This document shows, piece after piece, positions 9,523 through 17,959 of a stretch of 64,000 bases of DNA (its first letter is position 1; each line of letters begins with the position of its first letter). The DNA is from Bacillus methanolicus (lineage in GTDB: Bacteria > Bacillota > Bacilli > Bacillales > Cytobacillaceae): NCBI RefSeq assembly GCF_008764295.1, contig NZ_VTQX01000006.1, forward strand, positions 89,467 through 153,466, read 5' to 3'. Position numbers and translations under genes: made by a program. The notes below the pieces were generated by a model. It was not told where the DNA came from. It made no database searches and saw nothing but the letters and a program-made list of their open reading frames with translations.

Positions 9523-11070
9523 ATGGACATCTATGAAAAAATAAACGAACTTTACGATAAGAGAAGAGAAGTTGAACTTGGCGGTGGAGATGAACGCATC
9601 GAAAAACAACATGAAAAAGGGAAATTAACAGCTAGAGAACGCATTGATTTGCTTGTGGATAAAGGGAGCTTTGTTGAATTAAACCCCTTTATCGAGCATC
9701 GTTCACGGGATTTTGGATTAGAGCATCAAAAGGGCCCAGGCGATGGGGTTGTGACAGGCTATGGCAAAGTCAATGGACGTTCTGTCTATTTGTTTTCCCA
9801 GGATTTCACAGTGTTTGGTGGTGCGTTAGGGGAGATGCACGCTAATAAAATTGCCAACGTGATGGATCTGGCCGCAAAAAACGGAGCTCCCTTCATCGGA
9901 TTAAATGATTCTGGCGGGGCAAGAATTCAAGAAGGGGTTGTTTCGCTAGATGGATATGGCAAAATCTTTTATCGAAATTCAATTTATTCAGGGGTGATAC
10001 CACAAATTTCAGTCATAATGGGACCGTGTGCGGGAGGGGCAGTCTATTCTCCTGCCATAACAGATTTTGTGTTTATGGTTGAAAAAACGAGTCAAATGTT
10101 CATAACAGGTCCAAAGGTTATTGAGACGGTGACAGGTGAGAAAATTAGTGCTGAAGATTTAGGTGGAGCAAGGGTTCATAATTCGATTAGTGGAAACGCT
10201 CATTTTCGAAGTGATTCCGAAGAAGAAATTATTAAAAGTGTAAGGTTATTATTAAGTTATTTACCACAAAATAGTGAGGAAAAGCCACCGATGCTAACGG
10301 TTGCCCCTGAAGATGACTATCGTCCGAACTTAACCGACGTGATTCCGTTTGATGCGATTAGGCCATATGATGTAAGGGTTATCATTGATGAGGTAGTAGA
10401 CAAAGATTCATTCCTTGAGGTTCACAAAGACTTTGCTAGAAATATTGTCGTAGGATTAGCGCGGATAAAAGGGGAAGTGGTTGGTTTAGTTTGTAATCAA
10501 CCAAAGGTGATGGCAGGTGGACTTGATATTGATTCCTCCGACAAGGCTGCGCGTTTTATACGTTTTTGTGACAGCTTCAATATTCCGCTGATTACCTTTG
10601 AGGATGTAACGGGATTTTTCCCAGGTGTTAAGCAGGAGCATGGTGGCATCATCCGTCATGGAGCAAAAATTCTTTATGCTTATTCAGAAGCAACTGTACC
10701 GAAGCTTACGGTTATTTTAAGAAAGGCGTATGGTGGGGCTTATGTTGCATTAAATAGTAAATCCATTGGTGCTGATCTTGTTTTTGCTTGGCCTAATGCA
10801 GAAATTGCTGTTATGGGACCACAGGGGGCAGCGAATATTATTTTTGCAAAAGAAATTCAAAATAGCGAAAATCCAGAACAAACACGGGCGAAAAAAATTG
10901 AGGAATATCGAGAAAAGTTTGCTAATCCTTATGTGGCTGCAGGCATGGGCATGGTTGATGATGTCATTGATCCGCGAGAGACAAGGATCAAAATCATTCA
11001 GTCTCTAGAGATGCTGCGAAATAAAAAGGAATCACGTCCGCATAAAAAGCATGGAAATATTCCTCTTTAG
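9523..11070 (+). CDS. mmdA: Acyl-CoA (propionyl-/methylmalonyl-CoA) carboxyltransferase subunit
   Basis: The 515-residue protein is a two-domain crotonase-fold carboxyltransferase of the PccB/MmdA family. Landmarks are the acyl-CoA oxyanion region GPCAGGAVYSPA, the biotin-side MAGGLDIDSSDKAARF, and RKAYGGAYVALNSK. With a biotin carboxylase and biotin carrier it would make methylmalonyl-CoA from propionyl-CoA; the sodium-pump decarboxylase subunit is the alternative. Neither the biotin carboxylase nor the carrier is in the window. ATG 9523 follows AAAGGGAGAG. It is coupled to mce and corresponds to B. subtilis yqjD. Confidence 0.88.
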   Translation: MDIYEKINELYDKRREVELGGGDERIEKQHEKGKLTARERIDLLVDKGSFVELNPFIEHRSRDFGLEHQKGPGDGVVTGYGKVNGRSVYLFSQDFTVFGGALGEMHANKIANVMDLAAKNGAPFIGLNDSGGARIQEGVVSLDGYGKIFYRNSIYSGVIPQISVIMGPCAGGAVYSPAITDFVFMVEKTSQMFITGPKVIETVTGEKISAEDLGGARVHNSISGNAHFRSDSEEEIIKSVRLLLSYLPQNSEEKPPMLTVAPEDDYRPNLTDVIPFDAIRPYDVRVIIDEVVDKDSFLEVHKDFARNIVVGLARIKGEVVGLVCNQPKVMAGGLDIDSSDKAARFIRFCDSFNIPLITFEDVTGFFPGVKQEHGGIIRHGAKILYAYSEATVPKLTVILRKAYGGAYVALNSKSIGADLVFAWPNAEIAVMGPQGAANIIFAKEIQNSENPEQTRAKKIEEYREKFANPYVAAGMGMVDDVIDPRETRIKIIQSLEMLRNKKESRPHKKHGNIPL

Positions 11071-11148
11071 CAACAAAGAAAAATTTGCCGATTCTTGACT
11101 GAAACAGATATACTGAAATAGGAAGATATAGCGGAAGGGGTTACATCA

Positions 11149-12270
11149 ATGATAAATGAAGAAAGATTGCTAAATGAATTTTTAGAACTTGTCCAAATCG
11201 ATTCAGAAACGAAATACGAAGCGGAAATTGCCAAAGTGTTAAAGGAAAAATTTTCTGCTCTAGGTGTCGAGGTTTTTGAGGATGATACAACGGAATTAAC
11301 AGGACATGGTGCAGGAAACTTAGTTTGCACACTTCCCGGAACTAAAGATGGTGTGGATACGATTTATTTTACATCTCATATGGATACCGTTATTCCAGCA
11401 AAGGGTGTTAAGCCAACCATTAAAGATGGTTATGTTGTCACTGATGGCACAACGATTCTTGGTGCTGATGATAAAACTGGTTTAGCTGTTATGCTTGAAG
11501 TCATCCGTGTCTTAAAAGAGCAAAACATAGCTCATGGAACGATTCAATTTATTATTACCGTTGGGGAGGAATCTGGCTTAGTTGGTGCTAAGGTTCTTGA
11601 TTCATCCTTGGTAACTGCTAAATTTGGCTATGCTCTCGACAGTGATGGAAAAGTAGGAAATATTGTTGTTGCTGCACCTACTCAAGCGAAAGTGAAAGCG
11701 ACCATTTTAGGGAAAACAGCCCATGCAGGTGTTGCACCGGAAAAAGGAATTTCCGCGATTACAATGGCGGCAAAGGCGATTGCTAAAATGCCGTTAGGAA
11801 GAATCGATGAAGAAACAACGGCCAATATTGGTTATTTTAAAGGGGAAGGTCCAACGAATATCGTTTGTGATCGCGTTGAAATCCTCGCCGAAGCTCGTTC
11901 TCTTGTTCCTGAAAAAATGGAAGCCCAGGTTCAAAAGATGAAAGCTGCATTTGAATCAGTGGCAGCTGAAATGGGCGGTGGCGCCGAGGTGGAAGTCGAG
12001 ATCATGTATCCGGGCTTTAAATATGGAGAAGGTGACCATGTTGTCGAAGTAGCGCGTATAGCAGCGGCTAAAATTGGCAGAAGCTCTGAACTGTTGAAAA
12101 GTGGTGGGGGGAGCGATGCTAATGTTATCGCTGGATTTGGAATTCCAACTGTCAACCTAGCTGTTGGTTATGAGGAGATACATACGAAAAATGAACGGAT
12201 GCCGATCGAAGAGCTAAATAAGCTTGCTGAAATGGTCATTGCCATTATTGAAGAAGTGAGCAAGGCATAG
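11149..12270 (+). CDS. yqjE: M20-family peptidase, PepT-like (YqjE)
   Basis: The 373-residue zinc metallopeptidase belongs to the tripeptidase T-like branch of M20. Metal ligands and catalytic residues are visible in order: SHMDTV, GADDKTG, the general base pair in VGEESG, LDSDG, and the C-terminal EEIHTKNE histidine. The lid or dimerisation domain follows near residues 180-290 (KTAHAGVAPEKG). The substrate is unknown; YqjE relatives are annotated as di- or tripeptidases. CGGAAGGGG lies upstream of the ATG. It is 78 bases after mmdA with no terminator between, so co-transcription is possible. Confidence 0.87.
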   Translation: MINEERLLNEFLELVQIDSETKYEAEIAKVLKEKFSALGVEVFEDDTTELTGHGAGNLVCTLPGTKDGVDTIYFTSHMDTVIPAKGVKPTIKDGYVVTDGTTILGADDKTGLAVMLEVIRVLKEQNIAHGTIQFIITVGEESGLVGAKVLDSSLVTAKFGYALDSDGKVGNIVVAAPTQAKVKATILGKTAHAGVAPEKGISAITMAAKAIAKMPLGRIDEETTANIGYFKGEGPTNIVCDRVEILAEARSLVPEKMEAQVQKMKAAFESVAAEMGGGAEVEVEIMYPGFKYGEGDHVVEVARIAAAKIGRSSELLKSGGGSDANVIAGFGIPTVNLAVGYEEIHTKNERMPIEELNKLAEMVIAIIEEVSKA

Positions 12271-12278
12271 TTCATTCT

Positions 12279-12308
12279 AAGAGAACCGGATGAAAGGTTC
12301 TCTTATTT
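12279..12308 (+). terminator. Terminator after yqjE
   Basis: AAGAGAACC and GGTTCTCTT pair around an 8-base loop, followed by ATTTCC. Confidence 0.75.
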
Positions 12309-12387
12309 CCATTTGTACAAAAGTTAGCATAGACAAGCCGCCTATTCGGTGAGTACTATAGAAGTAGAAAAGTCAGGAGGGATGTTC

Positions 12388-12879
12388 ATGCAAGATTCAA
12401 GTAAATTTGTCGTTTTTACAGTGGGAGATGAAGAATATGCGATCCCGATTGAAAGTGTGTTGTCCATTGAAAAATTAGAAGGGATTACGCCAATACCTCA
12501 TTTACCAGCTTATGTGAAAGGCATTATGAAAGTTCGCGGAGAGCTAATTCCGACAATTGATACGGAGACCATTTTGTATGACCGTGCAATGGAAGCAAGC
12601 GATTCAGTTCGAGTCATTGTGTTGCGGACAGATGAAATTTCCTTAGGCGTTCTCGTCAAAGAAGCAAAAGAAATATTGGATATTCCATCTGAAGTCATTA
12701 AACAGGTGGGACTGGTAGCTTATCAAAAAACAAGTTATTTTACGGGAGTAGCGAATCTTGATAGTCGCCTTATTACAATTATTTCTCCAACAGTCATGGT
12801 GAAAACACTAGAGGGGATAAAAGAGATTCAAGAATATATGGAAAGCCAGTTGCAGGAAGCTGATTCCAAAAGTCATTGA
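12388..12879 (+). CDS. CheW-like chemotaxis coupling protein
   Basis: The 163-residue protein is a single CheW domain: FVVFTVGDEEYAIPI, the signature VKGIMKVRGELIP, and SLGVLVKEAKEIL. CheW links methyl-accepting receptors to the kinase CheA. There is no receiver domain, so it is not CheV. AGGAGGG at 12375 is spaced for ATG 12388 rather than the ATG at 12382. No other chemotaxis gene is nearby, so this is a stand-alone coupling protein, perhaps a paralogue of a main-operon cheW. Its last codons form the left arm of the terminator. Confidence 0.85.
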   Translation: MQDSSKFVVFTVGDEEYAIPIESVLSIEKLEGITPIPHLPAYVKGIMKVRGELIPTIDTETILYDRAMEASDSVRVIVLRTDEISLGVLVKEAKEILDIPSEVIKQVGLVAYQKTSYFTGVANLDSRLITIISPTVMVKTLEGIKEIQEYMESQLQEADSKSH

Positions 12880-12908
12880 TTTGACTTTTGGAATCAGCTT
12901 TTTTTTAT
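12857..12908 (+). terminator. Strong terminator after cheW
   Basis: A 19-base perfect stem (AAGCTGATTCCAAAAGTCA and its complement) with a 6-base loop is followed by a T run. The left arm is inside the cheW coding end. It also separates cheW from the convergent LysR gene. Confidence 0.9.
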
Positions 12909-13792
12909 AGTCTAGCAATTGAGCGATTTTTTCCATTTTTCAACATTTCTATAAAAGTTTTTAATGAAGTCGAAATGTATTTATTTTTACGATAAATAAA
13001 AATTGTTTTGACTTTTGCATAACTAGTTGGAATGGTATGCTGACTAAGTTGATTGTTTTGAATATGATTGGCAACTACACTTCTGGGAAGTAAGCTTATC
13101 CCAAGACCTGCTGAGACACAGCCAATGATGCCATCAAGTGTTCCCATCTCCATTATTTTCTCTGGAATTATTCCTTCGTGCTTCAACCATTCTTCAAATC
13201 TTGCCCGATAGGAGCAGCCTTTACGAAACACTAAAATCGTACGATTTTCAATATCCTTTATTGAAGTTAATGGATGATGCAATTTATCTGTTATAAGCAC
13301 CAATTCTTCTTCTATAACCCTTTCATAATCGAGATCAGGGTGCTGAATAGGTCCCGCAATAAAAGCTCCATCCAATGTGTAGTTGAGAACATCTTGAACA
13401 TGTTGCGCGGTAGGCCCAGTTTTTAAAGTTAGATCAACAGCAGGATATTGCTGATGGAATGCTGACAGTAGCTTTGGTAAACGAATGGCGGCGGTCGTTT
13501 CCATTGACCCAATCAATAAGGGTCCTTTTGGAGTTTGTCCATCAGCGATCACATTTTGAACCTCATCTAAAAGATGAAATATTTTATCCGTATAGGAGAG
13601 TAGTATTTTCCCTTTATCAGTTAAAGTGGTTCCTCGGTTATGTCGGTAAAATAACTTTGTTTGCAACTCTGCTTCCAATTGTTGAATTCTTGCTGTGAGA
13701 TTGGATTGTGCGTAGTTCATTTCTCGAGCAGCCTGTGATATGCTTCCTAATTTTGCGACCGCTTGAAAAAACCTTAAAGCCTGCAAATCCAT
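12905..13792 (-). CDS. LysR-family transcriptional regulator
   Basis: The 295-residue protein has the LysR winged helix-turn-helix at residues 1-60 (LGSISQAAREMNYAQSNLTARIQ is split by the turn) and a two-lobe effector domain. KGCSYRARFEEW resembles the CzcR/YofA-type group. It is divergent from the MFS/tautomerase gene, with 126 bases between the starts. It therefore probably regulates itself and that transporter, with the transported compound or a metabolite as effector. The inducer cannot be read from the sequence. Confidence 0.88.
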   Translation of the reverse strand: MDLQALRFFQAVAKLGSISQAAREMNYAQSNLTARIQQLEAELQTKLFYRHNRGTTLTDKGKILLSYTDKIFHLLDEVQNVIADGQTPKGPLLIGSMETTAAIRLPKLLSAFHQQYPAVDLTLKTGPTAQHVQDVLNYTLDGAFIAGPIQHPDLDYERVIEEELVLITDKLHHPLTSIKDIENRTILVFRKGCSYRARFEEWLKHEGIIPEKIMEMGTLDGIIGCVSAGLGISLLPRSVVANHIQNNQLSQHTIPTSYAKVKTIFIYRKNKYISTSLKTFIEMLKNGKNRSIARL

Positions 13793-13828
13793 GATTCAAC
13801 GCCTCTTTCATTTCGATATATATATAAG

Positions 13829-13844
13829 TGATATCCATATATCA
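13829..13844. promoter_or_regulatory. Candidate LysR operator
   Basis: TGATAT-CCAT-ATATCA is a short dyad in an AT-rich divergent intergenic region, with the half-site spacing of LysR-type T-N11-A boxes. The low complexity of the region limits confidence. Confidence 0.35.
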
Positions 13845-13918
13845 TTTTTATGTATTATATCATATAGCCAAAAACAGATATGATAAAAATGTAAACTCAG
13901 TTTGATTGGAGGTGAAAA

Positions 13919-15328
13919 ATGAATAAAAATCCTTTTTTAATTTTATTCGGGGGAATTTTTTCATTAATGATCGCTATAGGCATCGGTAGATTTGCTTATA
14001 CTCCGATTTTACCGCTTATGCAAGAAGCGTTGATATTTACCGATGCAAAGGCAGGTTATCTTGCATCTAGCAATTATGCAGGATACTTTGTCGGAGCGAT
14101 ATTAACAGGCGTTCTTCCTTTGAAAACAAGATCCTCTATTTTAAGAAGCAGCCTTATATTAAGCATCATCACTACCTGTCTGATGGGGTTTTCTCATCAA
14201 TATATCGTGATGCTTATTATTCGTTTTATTTCCGGAGCAACAAGTGCCTTTATTTTTGTTTTAGCGTCAAGCATTGTTTTAGATAAACTAGCAGCTGTTG
14301 GTAAAACAAATTGGTCAGGATACTTTTATGCTGGAGTAGGTTTTGGAATCTTTTTTTCAACGCTTTTTATTCCGAACTTGAACAGATACTTTATGTGGGA
14401 GGGCGTTTGGATTGGTTTAGCAGTCGTTAGTGCTATTCTTGCAATCTTTGTCTGGCTTTGGCTAAAAGAACATTCCCCTAGTACAATGATAAAAAAGGAA
14501 GAGCAATGTGTTAACGTACAACTACCACCTATTAAATGGCTTCCGTATTTAATGATTGCTTATGGTTTAGAAGGATTAGGTTATATTGTCACGGGTACAT
14601 TTATTGTGGCAATAGCCGAGAATGCTTCAATCTTTAGCATTGATGCGATTATTGTATGGACGTTTGTAGGCTTAGGGGCAATCCCATCATGTGTGTGCTT
14701 AGCTGCTTGCGCGCAAAAATGGGGTAGCGTTAAATCATTAGTCTTTTCAATGATTGTTCAATCAGTTGGGATTGCACTTCCTGCCTCATGGTTGAGTCAA
14801 TTTAGTTTATTGCTCAGTGCATTATTATTTGGTGCAACTTTTATGGGGATTACGACATTAGCGACAACATTAGTACGGCAAATGAGTCCAGTAAACAGCA
14901 GCCAGATTATTGGCTATTTAACAGCGATATACGCGCTAGGGCAAATGATTGGGCCAACGATTGCAGGAATCTTATTATCGTCTACACAAAACGTTGCTGC
15001 TGTTTTATTGGGAGCAGCTGGCGCAGTATTCATTGGAGCGATTTTCCTTGTGAGCGGAATTCGCTATGAAAGAAGGCTGAAAATTGAAAAAATTAATACA
15101 TTCAAAAGGAAAGAAGGAGATTTAATGCCGTATGTGAATATTAAAATTACAAATGAGAATGTTACAGCAGCTAAAAAAGCAGAGTTAATTAAGGGAGCAA
15201 CTCAATTACTTGTTGATGTGTTAGGAAAAAATCCAAACACAACAGTTGTTGTAATAGATGAAGTTGATACTGACAATTGGGGTGTTGCAGGAGAAACAAT
15301 AACTGCGAGAAGGCAAAAAGGACAATGA
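13919..15328 (+). CDS. YbfB/YjiJ-type MFS transporter, frame fused to a tautomerase
   Basis: Residues 1-400 are a 12-helix major facilitator protein of the YbfB/YjiJ family, starting with GGIFSLMIAIGIGRFAYTPI and SSNYAGYFVGAILTG. Instead of stopping, the frame runs through a basic tail (YERRLKIEKINTFKRKEGD) straight into a complete 67-residue 4-oxalocrotonate tautomerase. The fused reading would be 469 residues. The SD before the MFS start is GGAGGTG. A LysR regulator is divergent, so the pair may import and isomerise an aromatic or enol acid. Whether the fused protein is made is unclear, because the tautomerase has its own SD and start. Confidence 0.85.
   Translation: MNKNPFLILFGGIFSLMIAIGIGRFAYTPILPLMQEALIFTDAKAGYLASSNYAGYFVGAILTGVLPLKTRSSILRSSLILSIITTCLMGFSHQYIVMLIIRFISGATSAFIFVLASSIVLDKLAAVGKTNWSGYFYAGVGFGIFFSTLFIPNLNRYFMWEGVWIGLAVVSAILAIFVWLWLKEHSPSTMIKKEEQCVNVQLPPIKWLPYLMIAYGLEGLGYIVTGTFIVAIAENASIFSIDAIIVWTFVGLGAIPSCVCLAACAQKWGSVKSLVFSMIVQSVGIALPASWLSQFSLLLSALLFGATFMGITTLATTLVRQMSPVNSSQIIGYLTAIYALGQMIGPTIAGILLSSTQNVAAVLLGAAGAVFIGAIFLVSGIRYERRLKIEKINTFKRKEGDLMPYVNIKITNENVTAAKKAELIKGATQLLVDVLGKNPNTTVVVIDEVDTDNWGVAGETITARRQKGQ
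15125..15328 (+). CDS. 4-oxalocrotonate tautomerase family protein, nested in-frame start
   Basis: The 67-residue protein begins MPYVNIKIT, so Pro would be the N-terminal residue after Met removal. In this family the free N-terminal proline is the catalytic base. GAAGGAG lies 6 bases upstream of ATG 15125, supporting independent translation from the MFS-tautomerase frame. The C-terminal NWGVAGETI matches the GGxS/T-type end of small 4-OT/PptA-like enzymes. The natural substrate, a 2-hydroxydienoate or similar enol, is not predictable. Confidence 0.8.
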   Translation: MPYVNIKITNENVTAAKKAELIKGATQLLVDVLGKNPNTTVVVIDEVDTDNWGVAGETITARRQKGQ

Positions 15329-15410
15329 TTCATATTCGACGAAAACTTGAAAGATGAACGAAAGAGGAATACAATATAATAGAAATATGATGAAACGGAG
15401 GTGGGGAAAG

Positions 15411-15527
15411 GTGTTGAATCAAGCTGTTTTAACGCACGGATATTGGACGGAATTCTTATATTTTTGCCGTGCAAAATTTGCTAGTTTAGTTGCTAACGGG
15501 ATAGCTATGCCCTTTTTTGGTAACTAA
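15411..15527 (+). CDS. Small hypothetical protein (38 aa), possible yqzJ equivalent
   Basis: A GTG-initiated 38-codon ORF follows GGAGGTGGGG and precedes two terminators. The product (VLNQAVLTHGYWTEFLY to NGIAMPFFGN) has Trp, Tyr and Phe residues but no clear transmembrane helix. An in-frame ATG at 15387 would add 8 residues but has no SD. TATAAT at 15375 could be its -10 box. B. subtilis has the small gene yqzJ just upstream of polY1, and this may be its counterpart by position only. Confidence 0.5.
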   Translation: MLNQAVLTHGYWTEFLYFCRAKFASLVANGIAMPFFGN

Positions 15528-15582
15528 ATAGTAAATGAAAACAGTGAAAACATCTTTAAACCCACAATAGATAGGATGGAAA

Positions 15583-15613
15583 AAAGAGGAGCTTTTCATG
15601 CTCTCTTTTTTTG
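15583..15613 (+). terminator. Terminator after the 38-codon ORF
   Basis: AAAGAGGAGC pairs with GCTCTCTTT (one bulge), followed by T7. Confidence 0.7.
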
Positions 15614-15632
15614 TCTTTAAATTTACGTGCAT

Positions 15633-15668
15633 AGCCATGGGGAAGTATGTGTTTTCCATGGCTTTTTT
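15633..15668 (+). terminator. Second, tandem terminator
   Basis: AGCCATGG and CCATGGCT pair, extended by G-T and A-T pairs, then T6. It isolates the ABC-F leader downstream. Confidence 0.75.
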
Positions 15669-15831
15669 GTGTTTTTGGAACTATAAATTTTATTATTATC
15701 GGTCATTCATTAATGAGTGTGGTTAGTCTTTCGTAAGCAGTCAAAACCTAACAAACATTGCTATTGGGATTTATAAGCGACCATGAGTGGCTATCGCAAT
15801 TCAGGTTTTGAACAGGTGCTTTATCGCTTGT

Positions 15832-15900
15832 ATGACCATGAGCACCATGGAAAGCTTTTTAGAAGGATTAATAGGAGCTATCTTTCCGCTCGGTCCGTGA
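15832..15900 (+). CDS. Candidate leader peptide (22 aa) of the ABC-F gene
   Basis: ATG 15832 opens a 22-codon ORF, MTMSTMESFLEGLIGAIFPL plus GP, stopping 51 bases before the ABC-F start. The SD is weak (AGGTG, 13 bases away), but three closely spaced ATG codons are in frame. The leader region 15670-15951 has a direct repeat GACCATGAG (15780 and 15834). Inducible ABC-F resistance genes are often controlled by ribosome stalling on such leaders, and the Pro-Leu-Gly-Pro-stop ending would fit. This is inference. Confidence 0.35.
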   Translation: MTMSTMESFLEGLIGAIFPLGP

Positions 15901-15951
15901 GTGCCCCGCGCTTTTGTAATATGTTTATTGGTAAAAGGGAGGAATATAGAG

Positions 15952-17820
15952 ATGATTGCTTGCAGTGTTCATCAAATGACAAAGATGTATGGAGGCAATA
16001 TTATTTTAGAAAATAGTTCATTTGAAATTATGGAAAAAGAAAGGGTAGGTCTTGTCGGTCGAAATGGCAGTGGTAAGACGAGTTTATTGAAAATTTTATC
16101 CGGTGAAGAAACAGCGGATTCTGGTCAAATCCATTGGAAAAAAGGAACTCGAGTAGGCTTTCTTCAACAACTAAAAGAGTTTGGAAATAAAGTAACTGCG
16201 GCAGAAGTATTAAAGACAGCGTTCTCTGAACTGTTATTATTGGATGAAAAGATGAAGGAATTGACGAGAAAAATGAGTAATGAAATAACCGCTCATAAAC
16301 TTGAAAAATTAGTAACGGACTATGGTCAGTTGCAAGATGATTTTACGAGAAAAGGTGGGTATGAAATTGAGGCCTCTATTAATAAGATTGTGAATGGCTT
16401 AAATATTACTGACCTATTAGATATACCATTTGTGAATCTTAGTGGTGGGGAACAAACAAAGGTGGGGCTGGCTTTTGTGCTCTTAAAAGCACCAGATTTC
16501 TTGTTGCTAGATGAACCGACGAATCATCTAGATCTTGCAGCAGTCGAATGGTTAAGCCATTTTTTACAGGATTATCAAGGAACTGTGCTTGTTGTTTCAC
16601 ATGATCGGCACTTTTTAGATGAAGTAGTCAACAAAATATTAGATTTAGAAGATGGAGAGATTGTAAGCTACGTGAAAAATTATTCTGGTTATATGAAAGA
16701 AAAAGAGGAGAGGTTGTTAAAAGAATTTCATGTATATGAAGAGCAGCAAAAGAAAATAAAGAAAATGAAAGAAGCAATTAAACGCTTGCGGGATTGGGCA
16801 AACAGGGCTAATCCTCCCAATGAGGGGCTCCATAGACGTGCGAGAAATATGGAAAGAGCTTTGGAAAGAATGGAGAGCTTGGAACGTCCTGTAATGAATC
16901 AAAAGAAAATGAACTTAGAAATGGTATCTGCGGACCGCAGTGGAAAGGATGTTATTATCGTCCGGAATGTCTCTAAACGATTCGGAGAAAAAGTCCTGTT
17001 TGAACAAGTGAATATTAATGTATTTTATCAACAACGTGTAGCGATTGTTGGAGGAAATGGAACTGGGAAATCCACTTTGATTAAATTAATTTTGCAGGAA
17101 TTAACTCCAGATCAAGGTGAAATTAAAATAGGAAGTAATGTGAGAATAGGCTATCTATCTCAACATGTTTTTGCGGATGTGAAAGATGAGAGGCTCATCG
17201 ATGTTTTTCGCAATGTCATAAAAGTGACGGAGGGAGAAGCAAGGGGGATTTTAGCGCAATTTTTATTTTTTGGACATACGGTTTTTAGAAAAATATCTCA
17301 ACTTAGTGGTGGAGAGAGAATGCGACTTCGTTTAGCTCAACTTATGCATTTAAATGTTAATACGCTCATCTTAGATGAACCGACGAATCATTTGGATATT
17401 GAATCTCTCGAAGTGCTGGAAGAAGTCCTGAGTCGTTTCCAAGGGACGATATTAGCTGTTTCACATGATCGTTATTTTCTTAATAAGCTTTTTGAGAAAG
17501 TGTATTGGATCGAATCGCAGAAAATTTACTGCTTTGATGGGAATTATCATTATGCGAAAAAGAAAATGGATGAAGTCCTTTTTAGGAAAAATGAAAGGGT
17601 GAGCAATAAAAAGAGAAATGATAGCAATAGAAGAGGGAGCAATGAAGAAAATTCTCTAGATGAAAAATGGGAAGTACAATTAGAACAAATAGAATCAAGA
17701 ATTTCAGAGTTAGAACAATTGTTAATTGAAACGCAGGATTTAGCGCAATTACAACAAATTTATAATGAGAAAGTAGAACTGGAAAAGCGGTGGGAAGAAA
17801 TTTATCGTCAAGCCTTTTAA
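15952..17820 (+). CDS. ABC-F family ATPase (ribosome-associated, possible antibiotic resistance factor)
   Basis: The 622-residue protein has two ABC domains and no membrane segment. Walker A is GRNGSGKTS (near residue 45) and GGNGTGKST (near 370); signatures are LSGGEQTKVG and LSGGERMRL; both Walker B sites read LLDEPTNHLD or LILDEPTNHLD. The linker between domains is basic and helical, with DWANRANPPNEGLHRRARNM, and the C-terminus is a charged coiled coil. ABC-F proteins bind the ribosomal E site; some protect against macrolides, lincosamides or pleuromutilins, others are housekeeping. ATG 15952 follows AGGGAGGA. The long leader with a small ORF suggests drug-inducible control. Confidence 0.87.
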   Translation: MIACSVHQMTKMYGGNIILENSSFEIMEKERVGLVGRNGSGKTSLLKILSGEETADSGQIHWKKGTRVGFLQQLKEFGNKVTAAEVLKTAFSELLLLDEKMKELTRKMSNEITAHKLEKLVTDYGQLQDDFTRKGGYEIEASINKIVNGLNITDLLDIPFVNLSGGEQTKVGLAFVLLKAPDFLLLDEPTNHLDLAAVEWLSHFLQDYQGTVLVVSHDRHFLDEVVNKILDLEDGEIVSYVKNYSGYMKEKEERLLKEFHVYEEQQKKIKKMKEAIKRLRDWANRANPPNEGLHRRARNMERALERMESLERPVMNQKKMNLEMVSADRSGKDVIIVRNVSKRFGEKVLFEQVNINVFYQQRVAIVGGNGTGKSTLIKLILQELTPDQGEIKIGSNVRIGYLSQHVFADVKDERLIDVFRNVIKVTEGEARGILAQFLFFGHTVFRKISQLSGGERMRLRLAQLMHLNVNTLILDEPTNHLDIESLEVLEEVLSRFQGTILAVSHDRYFLNKLFEKVYWIESQKIYCFDGNYHYAKKKMDEVLFRKNERVSNKKRNDSNRRGSNEENSLDEKWEVQLEQIESRISELEQLLIETQDLAQLQQIYNEKVELEKRWEEIYRQAF

Positions 17821-17959
17821 AAAACAGATGGCATCTCTTTAAAAAAACATTTTGAATCCTGACAAGCTCTGTCACAATATGGGAGCATTATTCGTTTAAC
17901 AAACCAACATATGATAAAATAGAACTATAAGAATTTCTTCTTTTGGAAGTGTGAACGGT

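Noticed and set aside
15783..16016. 77-codon plus-strand frame in the ABC-F leader
   Set aside because: It has no SD, runs into the ABC-F coding region in another frame, and resembles no family; the 22-codon frame ending at 15900 is a better leader candidate.
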